Positions 41,568 to 49,825 of a stretch of DNA of 64,000 nucleotides are shown piece after piece. Positions within the stretch are counted from its first letter, which is position 1. Each line of letters begins with the position of its first letter. Source of the DNA: Bog-756 sp963806455 (lineage in GTDB: Bacteria > Actinomycetota > Acidimicrobiia > Acidimicrobiales > RAAP-2); the NCBI GenBank assembly GCA_963806455.1, contig CAWDXZ010000001.1:806001-870000 (forward strand), in the 5' to 3' direction. A program made the position numbers and the translations under genes. The notes under the pieces were generated by a model that worked only from the letters and a program-made list of their open reading frames with translations, was not told the origin of the DNA and ran no database searches.

Positions 41568-42076
41568 CTTGTCCCCCAGGTGTAGGTCTGCTTGGTCAGC
41601 TTGAGATACATGAAGGTCTCGGTGTCGCGGACCCCGGGGATCTGGCGGATGACTCCGTTGAGGAGGTCCAGGATGGCATCGTCGTTCTCGCACACCAGCT
41701 CGACGAGGATGTCGAAGGACCCGGTGCACATGACGACGTAGTCGATGTCGTCCACCTCGGCGAGCCGTTCGGCCACGATGCGGGCGTCCCCCTCGGCCCG
41801 GATGCCCACCATGGCCTGGCTGCGGAACCCCACCTGCAGCGGATCGGTGACGGCCACGATCTGCATCACCCCCGCATCGCGGAGTTTCTGCACCCGCTGG
41901 CGGACCGCCGCTTCCGAAAGGCCGACCACTTCGGCGATCGATCCATAGGTCCGCCGACCGTCCTGTTGGAGCACCTCGACGATGGCCCGGTTGATGTCGT
42001 CGAGGAGGCCGCTGGACGGGAGCGAGGAGGGGGGTGTGGCCGCGCTCAACGGCCTGGGCTCCGGTCTCCAGCACAC
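41564..42076 (-). CDS. Lrp/AsnC family transcriptional regulator
   Basis: 170 residues from the GTG at 42076; an upstream frame is open but lies in the AT-rich promoter. The N-terminal helix-turn-helix reads LLDDINRAIVEVLQQDGRRT, GSIAEVVGLSEAAVRQRVQK and LRDAGVMQIVAV. A RAM/AsnC ligand-binding domain follows (about 80-165; DYVVMCTGSFDILVELVCEN). It is translationally coupled to the aminotransferase gene and divergent from alanine dehydrogenase. As in other bacteria, where Lrp-type regulators adjacent to ald respond to alanine, it probably controls both operons from the 42077-42453 region. Confidence 0.92.
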   Translation of the reverse strand: MCWRPEPRPLSAATPPSSLPSSGLLDDINRAIVEVLQQDGRRTYGSIAEVVGLSEAAVRQRVQKLRDAGVMQIVAVTDPLQVGFRSQAMVGIRAEGDARIVAERLAEVDDIDYVVMCTGSFDILVELVCENDDAILDLLNGVIRQIPGVRDTETFMYLKLTKQTYTWGTR

Positions 42077-42453
42077 TTCGCCCGTGCGTCCGTGTCCGTC
42101 CTGGTTGTGTGCATCCCGGGGCCCTTTATAGCAGTTTTCCCCATAATACTGCGAAACTTCAATCGAAATCGTGGTCAAAATGGGAGAAGAGGCCAGAAAA
42201 AGTTCGTTCGGGACCAGTCCTCGAGACAGCATGGCTGACCGGTCAGGATGGCAGGAGGGCCGACCGGCCGCCGGTCGGCCCGGACAGATCCGGTCCCCGG
42301 GGAGGAACCGTCGCCGACCGGCAGCCGCACCCGGGGTACGGAAAGGACCTGTCCGACTGCGGGCTCGAGGACGACACCCGCACCGGCAGGTGATGAGCTG
42401 TACCGGGGGCTGAGCATGCCGAGTGGGACGACGGCCGGGAGCGAGGAGCCGAG
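42077..42453. promoter_or_regulatory. divergent lrp/ald control region, AT-rich
   Basis: An unusually AT-rich island (about 42124-42200) in this GC-rich DNA. Read on the minus strand, TATAAA (plus-strand 42125-42130) lies about 50 bases before the regulator start. On the plus strand TAATAC occurs at 42144-42149. An inverted repeat GCAGT-N12-ACTGC (42131-42152) spans both and is the best operator candidate. The remaining 250 bases up to the ald ATG hold no convincing gene. Confidence 0.6.
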
Positions 42454-43575
42454 ATGATCGTCGGGGTGCCGGGCGAGGTCAAGGACGGCGAGTACCGGGT
42501 GGCCATCACCCCAGCCGGGGCGCGGGAGCTCACCGCCGCCGGTCACACCGTCCTCGTGGAGCGCGGAGCGGGTGTCGGCTCGTCCATCAGCGACGAGGAG
42601 TTCACCGCCACCGGGGCGACCATCGCGGCCTCGGCCGCCGACGTGTGGGGCGTCGCCGACATGGTGCTGAAGGTCAAAGAGCCGGTCCCCGAGGAGTACG
42701 GCCGGCTGGGCCTGCGAAAGGGTCAGGTGCTGTTCACCTACCTCCACCTGGCTGCATCCCGGTCGTGCACCGAGGCGCTGATGGCCGCCGGGAACACGGC
42801 GATCGCCTACGAGACGGTCCGCCTGCCCGACGGGTCGCTCCCGTTGCTGACGCCGATGAGCGAGGTCGCGGGGAGGATGGCACCGCTCATGGGCGCTCAC
42901 CACCTCATGCGTCCCGAGGGTGGCCGCGGGGTGCTGGTGTGCGGGGTGCCCGGTGTGCGGTGCGCCAAGGTGGTCATCCTGGGAGCCGGGGTGGCCGGGA
43001 TGGCCGCGGCCACCCTGGCCGTGGGCATGCACGCCGACGTCTACATCCTCGACCGGAACCTCGAGCGCCTCCGCCAGGTCGACCACCACTTCCGCGGTGC
43101 ACTGGAAACGGTGGCGTCGAGCACCCATGCCATCGAGGAGACCTGTGTCGACGCCGACATCGTGATCGGCGCCGTCCTGGTGGTGGGGGCCAAGGCGCCC
43201 ATGCTGGTGAGCGACGACCTGGTGGCGCACATGCGGCCGGGTTCGGTGCTGGTCGACATCTCGGTCGACCAAGGGGGTTGCTTCGAGTCGACCAGGCCGA
43301 CCACCCACTCCCATCCGACCTTCGAGGTGCATGGTTCGCGCTTCTATTGCGTGTCGAACATGCCGGGCGCCGTACCTCACTCGTCCACCCATGCGCTGGC
43401 CAACGCCACGCTGCCCTATGTGCAGGAGATTGCCGAGCGCGGGTGGCGGGACGCCGCCCGCGGCGATCCAGCCCTGGCCGAGGGGGTGAACGTCGCCGAG
43501 GGGGCGGTGGTCTGCGAGCCGGTGGCAGCCGCCCACGGCCTGGGCTGGACCCCGCTGGGTCCGTTGCTGGGCTGA
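42454..43575 (+). CDS. ald: alanine dehydrogenase
   Basis: 373 residues. Catalyses L-alanine + NAD = pyruvate + NH4 + NADH. It starts MIVGVPGEVKDGEYRVAITP, as in the family. Substrate-site VKEPVPEEYG and FTYLHLAAS (catalytic His region) follow, then PLLTPMSEVAGRM and the Rossmann loop VVILGAGVAGMAAATLAVGM. SVDQGGCFESTRPTTHSHPT near the end carries the second catalytic Asp region. Size is standard (about 371). Divergent from an Lrp-type regulator; in this cluster it would regenerate pyruvate for the aminotransferase and release ammonium. Confidence 0.96.
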   Translation: MIVGVPGEVKDGEYRVAITPAGARELTAAGHTVLVERGAGVGSSISDEEFTATGATIAASAADVWGVADMVLKVKEPVPEEYGRLGLRKGQVLFTYLHLAASRSCTEALMAAGNTAIAYETVRLPDGSLPLLTPMSEVAGRMAPLMGAHHLMRPEGGRGVLVCGVPGVRCAKVVILGAGVAGMAAATLAVGMHADVYILDRNLERLRQVDHHFRGALETVASSTHAIEETCVDADIVIGAVLVVGAKAPMLVSDDLVAHMRPGSVLVDISVDQGGCFESTRPTTHSHPTFEVHGSRFYCVSNMPGAVPHSSTHALANATLPYVQEIAERGWRDAARGDPALAEGVNVAEGAVVCEPVAAAHGLGWTPLGPLLG

Positions 43576-43650
43576 CCGGGTCCGTGCCGGCCGGGCCGCC
43601 ACCGTACGACAGGGCGGTTGCCTTTCGGCCAGACTCAGTCGGTCTGCGCC

Positions 43651-43704
43651 GCCATGAGGATCTACACCGCCGTGAGGATCTACAACACCATGAGGAGAGG
43701 TCTG
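43651..43704 (+). repeat. 18-bp tandem repeats forming a possible leader peptide before mmsA
   Basis: Three imperfect 18-bp units lie directly before the semialdehyde dehydrogenase start (43651-43668, 43669-43686, 43687-43704), the third having evolved into the AGGAGAGG ribosome site. An ATG at 43654 opens a 17-codon frame (MRIYTAVRIYNTMRRGL) whose TGA overlaps the GTG start of mmsA (GTGA). It may be a coupling leader peptide or just a by-product of the duplication. Confidence 0.45.
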
Positions 43705-45194
43705 TGAAACGCATCGGGGACTCAGTCCAGGGGGCGGCCGCCCTGACCTCTCCGGTCTTCGACCCGGCCACCGGCGAGCAGTCCGCCGAGGTGGTGCTGG
43801 CATCCGGGCGCGACGTCGACGAGGCCGTGGCCGCCGCCCGGGATGCCGCCGCCCAGTGGCGGGACACCTCGCTGTCCACTCGCACCCGGGTCCTCTTCGC
43901 CTTCCGGGAGCTGGCCGAGCGCCACCGCGACGACCTCGCCCGCCTGGTGACCGCGGAGCACGGCAAGGTCCTGGATGACGCCCGAGGTGAGGTGGCACGG
44001 GGCCTCGAGGTGGTCGAGTTCGCATGCGGCCTCTCCCACCTCCTCAAAGGTGAGTTCTCCGAGGACGTGTCGAGCGGTGTCGATGCATCGTCGGTCCGCC
44101 AGCCGCTGGGTGTGGTCGCCGGGATCACTCCGTTCAACTTCCCGGTGATGGTCCCGATGTGGATGTACCCCCTGTCCCTCGCCTGCGGCAACGCCTTCAT
44201 CCTCAAGCCGTCCGAGCGCGACCCGTCGCCGTCCCTGCTGGTGGCCGACCTCTGGCGCCAGGCCGGACTCCCCGACGGGGTCTTCACCGTGGTGCACGGC
44301 GACGCGGTGGCCGTCGACTGCCTCGTCGACCATCCCGGCGTCGACGGCGTCTCCTTCGTGGGCTCGACTCCGGTGGCCCGCCGGGTGTTCGATCGGGCCA
44401 GCGCGGCGGGCAAGCGGGCCCAGGCGCTCGGCGGCGCCAAGAACCACGCCGTCGTCATGCCCGATGCCGACCTCGCCGCCACCGCCGACGCCCTCACCGC
44501 GGCGGGCTACGGGTCCGCCGGCGAGCGGTGCATGGCGGTCTCGGCCGTCGTGGCGGTGGGCGACGGTGACCCGCTGGTCGGCGCCCTCGGGCAACGGGCG
44601 TCGGCCCTCACGATCGGCCCGGGCACCGACCCCGCCGCCGACATGGGCCCGTTGATCACCCGGGCCCATCGCGACCGGGTGGCCGGTTATCTGGCCTCGG
44701 CCGAGGCCGAGGGCGCCGAGGTGGTGGTGGACGGACGCCTGGCCAACGTGGTCGGTGGTGAGGGCGGCTTCTTCCTCGGCCCCAGCCTGGTCGACCGGGT
44801 GGTGCCCTCCATGCAGGTCTACCGGGACGAGATCTTCGGGCCGCTGTTGTCGGTCCTCCGGGTCGAAGACCTCGACCAGGCCATCGCGCTGGTGAACGCC
44901 AACCCCTTCGGCAACGGCACGGCCATCTTCACCCGGGACGGCCATGCCGCCCGGCGGTTCCGCCGGGAGGTCCAGGTCGGCATGGTCGGCATCAATGTGG
45001 CCATTCCGGTGCCGATGGCCTACTACTCGTTCGGGGGCTGGAAGCAGTCGCTGTTCGGGGACGCCCACATCCATGGCATGGAGGGCATCCGGTTCAACAC
45101 CCGGCTGAAGTCGACCACCACCCGCTGGCCCGAGACGACCGGGGGCCCCGGCCGACCGGTCGGGATGCACTTCCCGTCGGGGGACGGGCCGTGA
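43704..45194 (+). CDS. mmsA: CoA-acylating (methyl)malonate-semialdehyde dehydrogenase
   Basis: 496 residues of the ALDH superfamily, MMSDH branch. Converts malonate semialdehyde to acetyl-CoA, or methylmalonate semialdehyde to propionyl-CoA. Seen are VAGITPFNFPVMVPMWMYPL, KPSERDPSPS and FVGSTPVARRVFDRA. The family-specific LGGAKNHAVVMPDAD and the catalytic Cys in SAGERCMAVS follow, then FGDAHIHGMEGIRFNTR near the C-terminus. These last three motifs distinguish it from ordinary ALDHs. GTG with a strong AGGAGAGG site. In the ald/aminotransferase context it would handle the semialdehyde formed from beta-alanine; valine or inositol breakdown are other known uses. Confidence 0.95.
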   Translation: MKRIGDSVQGAAALTSPVFDPATGEQSAEVVLASGRDVDEAVAAARDAAAQWRDTSLSTRTRVLFAFRELAERHRDDLARLVTAEHGKVLDDARGEVARGLEVVEFACGLSHLLKGEFSEDVSSGVDASSVRQPLGVVAGITPFNFPVMVPMWMYPLSLACGNAFILKPSERDPSPSLLVADLWRQAGLPDGVFTVVHGDAVAVDCLVDHPGVDGVSFVGSTPVARRVFDRASAAGKRAQALGGAKNHAVVMPDADLAATADALTAAGYGSAGERCMAVSAVVAVGDGDPLVGALGQRASALTIGPGTDPAADMGPLITRAHRDRVAGYLASAEAEGAEVVVDGRLANVVGGEGGFFLGPSLVDRVVPSMQVYRDEIFGPLLSVLRVEDLDQAIALVNANPFGNGTAIFTRDGHAARRFRREVQVGMVGINVAIPVPMAYYSFGGWKQSLFGDAHIHGMEGIRFNTRLKSTTTRWPETTGGPGRPVGMHFPSGDGP

Positions 45195-45248
45195 CCGGCT
45201 CGGGGCGCCCGGCGCCAGGGGCGGCGACCAGAGGAGGTGGGCGGCAAC

Positions 45249-46060
45249 GTGCAGGTTGACAGCGGTGGGGTGGAGATCCACGTCGAGGTCACCGGGACCG
45301 GGCGACCGGTCGTCCTCCTGCACGGCTTCCCCGACTCGGGCCGGTTGTGGCGCCGCCAGGTCGAGCCGCTGGTCTCCGCCGGCTTCCAGGTCGTCGTGCC
45401 CGACCTACGCGGCTATGGCGCGTCGGGCAAACCGCCCGCGGTCGAGGACTACTCGTTGCCGCTGCTGGTCGGCGATGTCCTGGCCGTCCTCGACGAGCTC
45501 GACCTCGGACGAGCGCACGTGGTGGGCCACGATTGGGGTGCGTCGGTGGCCCGGGGACTCGGTTTGCTGGTGCCGGACCGGGTCGACCACCTCGCCGTGC
45601 TGTCGGTGGGCCACCCCTCCTCCTTTCGCAACGCCGGAATGTCACAGCTCGAGAAGTCCTGGTACATGTTCCTGTTCCAGTTCGAGGGCGTGGCCGAGCA
45701 ATGGCTCACCGCCGACGGGTGGGCCAACTTCCGAGCCTGGTCGCACCATCCCGACGCCGATGCGGTCATCGCCGAGCTGGAGGTCAACGGCTCGCTGACG
45801 CCCGGTCTCAACTGGTACCGGGCCAATGTCCCGCCCCATGTGTGGACCGATCCCCCGCTCGACCTCCCGCCCGTCCGAGCGCCCACCATGGGGTGTGGAG
45901 CACAGGGGACTTCGCCCTCACCGAGCACCAGATGACCGCCTCGTCCGCGCGTGTGGCCGGGTCGTGGCGCTACGAGCGGCTGGAGGGCCCCGGCCACTGG
46001 ATCCCGGTCGACGTCCCCGACCGGCTGAGCCGGTTGCTGCTCGACTTCCTCCCCGCCTAG
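45249..46060 (+). pseudogene. epoxide-hydrolase-like alpha/beta hydrolase, frameshifted
   Basis: GTG 45249 follows AGGAGG by about nine bases. The frame encodes VVLLHGFPDSGRLWRRQVEP, DLRGYGASGKP and the nucleophile elbow VVGHDWGASVARG (Asp nucleophile and GHDWG as in epoxide hydrolases/haloalkane dehalogenases). It continues to APTMG, where a run of four G (45890-45893) breaks it. One inserted G restores VWSTGDFALTEHQM (acid residue) and LEGPGHWIPVDVPDRLS (catalytic His) to the stop at 46060. A full-length enzyme of about 270 residues would result, so a sequencing error is quite possible. Confidence 0.85.
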
Positions 46061-46806
46061 GGGAGCATGCTCCGGGCCACGGCGGCGATGCCCTTCCCCC
46101 AGGCGGCGATCTGGTTGCCGGGCAGGTAGGCGTCCCCGTTGGCCCGGTGGTCGTCCTGGGGCGATCCGATGTAGCGCTCCTCCCCGTTCGGACCGATGAA
46201 GTAGACGAACGAGGAATGGATGACATCGGCATCGGGACCGGGTGCGTCCACCGAGACGCCGTAGCTGCTCCACACCGCCCGGAGCCCGTCGGTGGGCCCG
46301 GTGAGGAAGTGCCAGGACGGGATGGTGTCGAGCTGGTGCTCATCGGTGAACGAGGCCATGTCGGTGACGGCGGCGTGGAAGGGGTTGACGTTCACGGCCA
46401 GGAAGACCACGTGGGCGGCGTCCGGGCCGAGGTCGTGGTAAGCGTCCACGAATTCCTGGGAGATGATCGGGCAGATGTCCGTGCAGTGCGAGTCCATGAA
46501 CTCGAGGACCTCGGCGCGGCCTCCGAACCCCGAACGTGACAGGACCTGCCCGTTCTGGTCGGTCAGCGTGAAGTCCGGCGCCGGTCGGGCCGGGAGCGGC
46601 GACAACTGCATCAGGCCGGCCAGGGACGTCGGGACGGCCGCCGGGATGCCGGCCTCCCGGCCCGACGGGGCCGTCGCGCCGTCGGGGCCGGCCACCACCA
46701 GGGTCACCAGTCCGCCCACCAGTACCAGCACCACCAGGGACACGGCTACCAAGGTGGTCCGGCCGGCGGGCTGAGGGCGTGCCGGCGGCGGGTCGTCGAC
46801 TGCCAC
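46057..46806 (-). CDS. SCO1/SenC family copper-binding protein
   Basis: 249 residues. One N-terminal membrane helix (about 17-40; TLVAVSLVVLVLVGGLVTLV) anchors a thioredoxin-fold domain outside. The copper ligands are the CTDIC pair (CxxxC, about 108-112) and a distal His in DVIHSSFVYFIG. SCO proteins deliver copper to the CuA site of cytochrome c oxidase or act as thiol reductants. No oxidase gene is near. The 3' end overlaps the preceding convergent gene by four bases. Confidence 0.9.
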   Translation of the reverse strand: MAVDDPPPARPQPAGRTTLVAVSLVVLVLVGGLVTLVVAGPDGATAPSGREAGIPAAVPTSLAGLMQLSPLPARPAPDFTLTDQNGQVLSRSGFGGRAEVLEFMDSHCTDICPIISQEFVDAYHDLGPDAAHVVFLAVNVNPFHAAVTDMASFTDEHQLDTIPSWHFLTGPTDGLRAVWSSYGVSVDAPGPDADVIHSSFVYFIGPNGEERYIGSPQDDHRANGDAYLPGNQIAAWGKGIAAVARSMLP

Positions 46807-46858
46807 GCACTCGAACCTACTGTCGCCACGGCCATGGCAACAGTCGCGGTGGCTCGAG

Positions 46859-48397
46859 TCAGTTCACCTGGCGATCGCGCCCCTCCCAGTACGGGGCCCG
46901 CAGCCTGAACTTCTGGAGCTTCCCGGTCGCCGTCCTCGGCAGCTCGTCCCGGAACTCGACCTGCTTGGGGCATTTGTACCCGGCCAGGGTCTGCCGGCAG
47001 TGGTCGAGGACGCCCTGCTCGGTCAGCCCGCTCCTCGGGGCCGGCACGACGAGGGCGACCACCAGCTCCCCCCACCGCTCGTCGGGGATGCCGATGACCG
47101 CCACCTCGGCCACCCCCGCCAACGAGAAGATGGCATCTTCGACCTCGATGGAGGAGACGTTTTCCCCACCGGAGATGATGACGTCCTTCTTCCGGTCGAG
47201 GATGCTCAGGTGGCCCTCGTCGTCGAGCATCCCGCCGTCACCGGTGTGGAACCACCCGCTATCCATCGCCGCCCTGGTCTCCTCGGGCTGGTTCCAGTAG
47301 CCCTCCATGACCGTGTTGCTGCGGGCCAGCACCTCCCCCCCGGTGTCCACCCGGAGCTCGGTCCCGACCGCCGGCGCCCCCGCCCGCATGAGCTTGCGGG
47401 CCCGATCGGCGGAGTGGTGTCGGTCCCACTCGGAACGATGGCGGTTGATGGTGAGCAGCGGGGAGGTCTCGGTCAGACCGTAGATCTGGGCGAACTCCCA
47501 TCCGAGCTCGGACTGGACCCGTTCGATGGTCCGACTGGGGGGCGGCGCCCCGGCCACCACCACCCGGGTGCGGTCCCGCCCGGGGACCGGGCCCGTCCAG
47601 TCCGCCAGCGCGTCGAGCACCGCGTTGGCCACGGCCGGCGCGGCGCACAGGAGACTGACGTCGTGCTCGGCCACCCGACGGAGGATCTCGGCTCCGTCCA
47701 CCTTGCGAAGGGCCACCTGTGGGCACCCCATGGCCGTCGTGGCCCAAGGCATGCCCCAGCCGTTGGCATGGAACATGGGAAGGGTGTGGAGGTAGACGTC
47801 CCGGTCCGAGAGCTGGATGTGCCAGCCGAAGACGGCGGCGTTGACCCAGCAGTTGCGATGCGTGAGCTGGACCCCCTTGGGCCGGGCGGTGGTGCCGGAG
47901 GTGTAGTTGATGGTGGCCGTGGCCCGCTCGTCGGCCTCCCACGGGCGGGGCGCCTCGCCGTCGTCGGGGAAGAGCACCTCGTCGGTCTCCGCACCCAGCA
48001 CGAACCGGTGACGTGCTCCCACCGACGACAGGACCTCGTCGAGCTCGGGGTCGACCATCAGCACCGACGCGCCCGAGTGCTCGACGATGTATGCCACCTC
48101 GGCCGGGCCCAGGCGGAAGTTGATCGGGACGAGGATCCGGCCCCAGCCGCACACGCCGAAGAACGCGGTCAACAGGCGCGAGCTGTTGTGGGAGACGACC
48201 GCCACCCGTTCGCCCGGCTCCACCCCCAGCCGGTCGAGGGCGCCCGCCTGCGAGCGCGCCCTGGCCGCCAGCCCGGCGAAGGTCAGGTCGCCCCAAGGCT
48301 CCGCCGGCTGGAGGGGCTCGTCGACCAGGCCCACCCGGTCCGGATAGGCGGCCGCGGCGCGATCGAGAAAGTCACGGACGTTGAATTGGACGATCAT
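46859..48397 (-). CDS. acyl-CoA synthetase (AMP-forming)
   Basis: 512 residues; activates a carboxylic acid to its CoA ester. The phosphate-binding loop is NYTSGTTARPKGVQLTH. A5 is QIYGLTETSPL. A7-A8 are SGWFHTGDGGMLDDEGHLSI and DRKKDVIISGGENVSSIEVE, with the catalytic lysine in PRTATGKLQKF. The start MIVQFNVRDFLDRAAAAYPD gives a normal N-terminus. The composition resembles medium/long-chain fatty acyl-CoA ligases (FadD/AlkK-like). Substrate unknown. It lies divergent from a hydroxyacid dehydrogenase gene, 83 bases apart. Confidence 0.93.
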   Translation of the reverse strand: MIVQFNVRDFLDRAAAAYPDRVGLVDEPLQPAEPWGDLTFAGLAARARSQAGALDRLGVEPGERVAVVSHNSSRLLTAFFGVCGWGRILVPINFRLGPAEVAYIVEHSGASVLMVDPELDEVLSSVGARHRFVLGAETDEVLFPDDGEAPRPWEADERATATINYTSGTTARPKGVQLTHRNCWVNAAVFGWHIQLSDRDVYLHTLPMFHANGWGMPWATTAMGCPQVALRKVDGAEILRRVAEHDVSLLCAAPAVANAVLDALADWTGPVPGRDRTRVVVAGAPPPSRTIERVQSELGWEFAQIYGLTETSPLLTINRHRSEWDRHHSADRARKLMRAGAPAVGTELRVDTGGEVLARSNTVMEGYWNQPEETRAAMDSGWFHTGDGGMLDDEGHLSILDRKKDVIISGGENVSSIEVEDAIFSLAGVAEVAVIGIPDERWGELVVALVVPAPRSGLTEQGVLDHCRQTLAGYKCPKQVEFRDELPRTATGKLQKFRLRAPYWEGRDRQVN

Positions 48398-48480
48398 GAG
48401 TCCCCCTAGGGCCCCCGTTGTGCGCCCATTGAATCAAATCGCCGTCCCGGGTGCGCCTGCGCTGTCGCTAGTCTGCGCCG

Positions 48481-49398
48481 GTGATCCCTCGTGTCGCCAT
48501 CGGACCGTCTCCGGCACCGTTCGCCTCCCGCGCCGTGGCCGACGGCGGCGGGGTGGTGGTCGACGTCGCCGACCGACCGGACGCCCTGGTCTGGCTGGAC
48601 GCCCACGATCCGGCCGGCATCACCGGCGCCCTGGCGGTGGCCCCGGGCATCGCCTGGGTGCAGCTGCCCATGGCCGGCGTGGAGCGGGTGGTCGACCGGG
48701 GTGTGCTCGACCGCGAGCGTGTCTGGACCTGCGCCAAGGGCTCCTATGCCGAGCCCGTGGCCGAGCATGCGCTCGCCCTGATGCTGGGTGGCCTCCGGCA
48801 CCTCCCCGAGCGGGTGTCGGCGAGCTCATGGGGCACTCCCGCCGGGACCAGTCTCTACGGGCAGCGGGTGACCGTCCTCGGGGGTGGCGGCATCACCGGC
48901 GCGCTGCTCGAGCTGCTGGCCCCGTTCCGGGTCGAGACGACCGTGGTCCGGCGACGGGCCGAGCCGGTCCCCGGCGCCTCGTCCACGGTCCGGGCCTCCG
49001 CCCTCCACGACGTGCTTCCCGGCTCGCTGGCCGTGGTCCTGGCCCTGGCCCTGACCCCCGAGACCCGGCGGATCATCTCGGCGCCGGAGCTGGCGCTCAT
49101 GGACGAGCGGGCCTGGTTGGTCAATGTGGCCCGCGGCGCTCATGTGGACACCGAGGCCCTGGTCGCCGCCCTCGTCGAGGGGTCCATCGCCGGTGCGGCC
49201 CTCGACGTCACCGACCCCGAACCCCTCCCGGACGGCCATCCCCTGTGGGACCGCCCCGACTGCATCATCACCCCACACACCGCCGACACCATCGAGATGG
49301 TGCTGCCCCTGCTGGCCGGGCGGATCCGCGAGAACGTCGGGCGCTTCGCCGCCGGCATCGACCTGGTGGGCCGGGTCGACCCCGACCGCGGCTACTGA
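48481..49398 (+). CDS. D-isomer-specific 2-hydroxyacid dehydrogenase
   Basis: 305 residues from a GTG start. The NAD domain (about 105-270) has VTVLGGGGITGALLELLAPF, the catalytic Arg in NVARGAHVDTEALVAAL, the Glu in DVTDPEPLPDGHPLW and the catalytic His in IITPHTAD. The first half is shorter than usual, and its loop SYAEPVAEHALALMLGGL is conserved. The glycine loop GGGGITG departs slightly from GxGxxG. Enzymes of this family reduce 2-keto acids such as glyoxylate or hydroxypyruvate; the substrate is not assignable. Confidence 0.9.
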   Translation: MIPRVAIGPSPAPFASRAVADGGGVVVDVADRPDALVWLDAHDPAGITGALAVAPGIAWVQLPMAGVERVVDRGVLDRERVWTCAKGSYAEPVAEHALALMLGGLRHLPERVSASSWGTPAGTSLYGQRVTVLGGGGITGALLELLAPFRVETTVVRRRAEPVPGASSTVRASALHDVLPGSLAVVLALALTPETRRIISAPELALMDERAWLVNVARGAHVDTEALVAALVEGSIAGAALDVTDPEPLPDGHPLWDRPDCIITPHTADTIEMVLPLLAGRIRENVGRFAAGIDLVGRVDPDRGY

Positions 49399-49443
49399 GC
49401 CGCCCGCCTCGCCGCGGGCATTGTCACACCCGTCGGCGATCCT

Positions 49444-49764
49444 GTGGCCATGGAACCCGTGGCCGCCGCCGCAACCCCAGGAGGTCCGACCGTGCCGTCA
49501 CTCGCCACCCCGCCGGCCGTGCCCGTCGCCCCACCGTCGGCCCGGCCGGGCCCCACGGCGGACCCGTCCGGCCCGCTGACCATCGACTGTGCCGATTGCC
49601 GTCATCGCCAGACGTCGGTCTGTGACGACTGCGTCGTCTCCTTCATCGTCGGGCGTCAACCCGACGATGCCGTCGTCGTCGACGCCGTGGAGGTCCGGGC
49701 CGTCCGCCTGCTCGAGCGGGCCGGCCTGGTCCCCGGCGTGCGCCATTCGAGACGGGTGGGCTGA
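49444..49764 (+). CDS. small cysteine-rich (zinc-binding) protein
   Basis: 106 residues; ATG 49444 or 49450. A disordered proline/alanine-rich N-terminus (1-45) precedes IDCADCRHRQTSVCDDCVVS, a four-cysteine CxxC-N8-CxxC pattern fit for one metal ion. The rest (FIVGRQPDDAVVVDAVEVRA, then LLERAGLVPG) is a short alpha/beta tail. This pattern recurs as small actinobacterial proteins without known function. It precedes queG by 61 bases on the same strand. Confidence 0.7.
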   Translation: MAMEPVAAAATPGGPTVPSLATPPAVPVAPPSARPGPTADPSGPLTIDCADCRHRQTSVCDDCVVSFIVGRQPDDAVVVDAVEVRAVRLLERAGLVPGVRHSRRVG

Positions 49765-49825
49765 CCCGACGGCCGGCCGGAGTGCCGCCGCCGTTGGGCG
49801 TCGGCCGGCCGTGCCACCATGGAGC

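Noticed and set aside
42175..44025. 616-codon minus-strand frame over ald and mmsA
   Set aside because: Antisense to conserved alanine dehydrogenase; no recognisable features.
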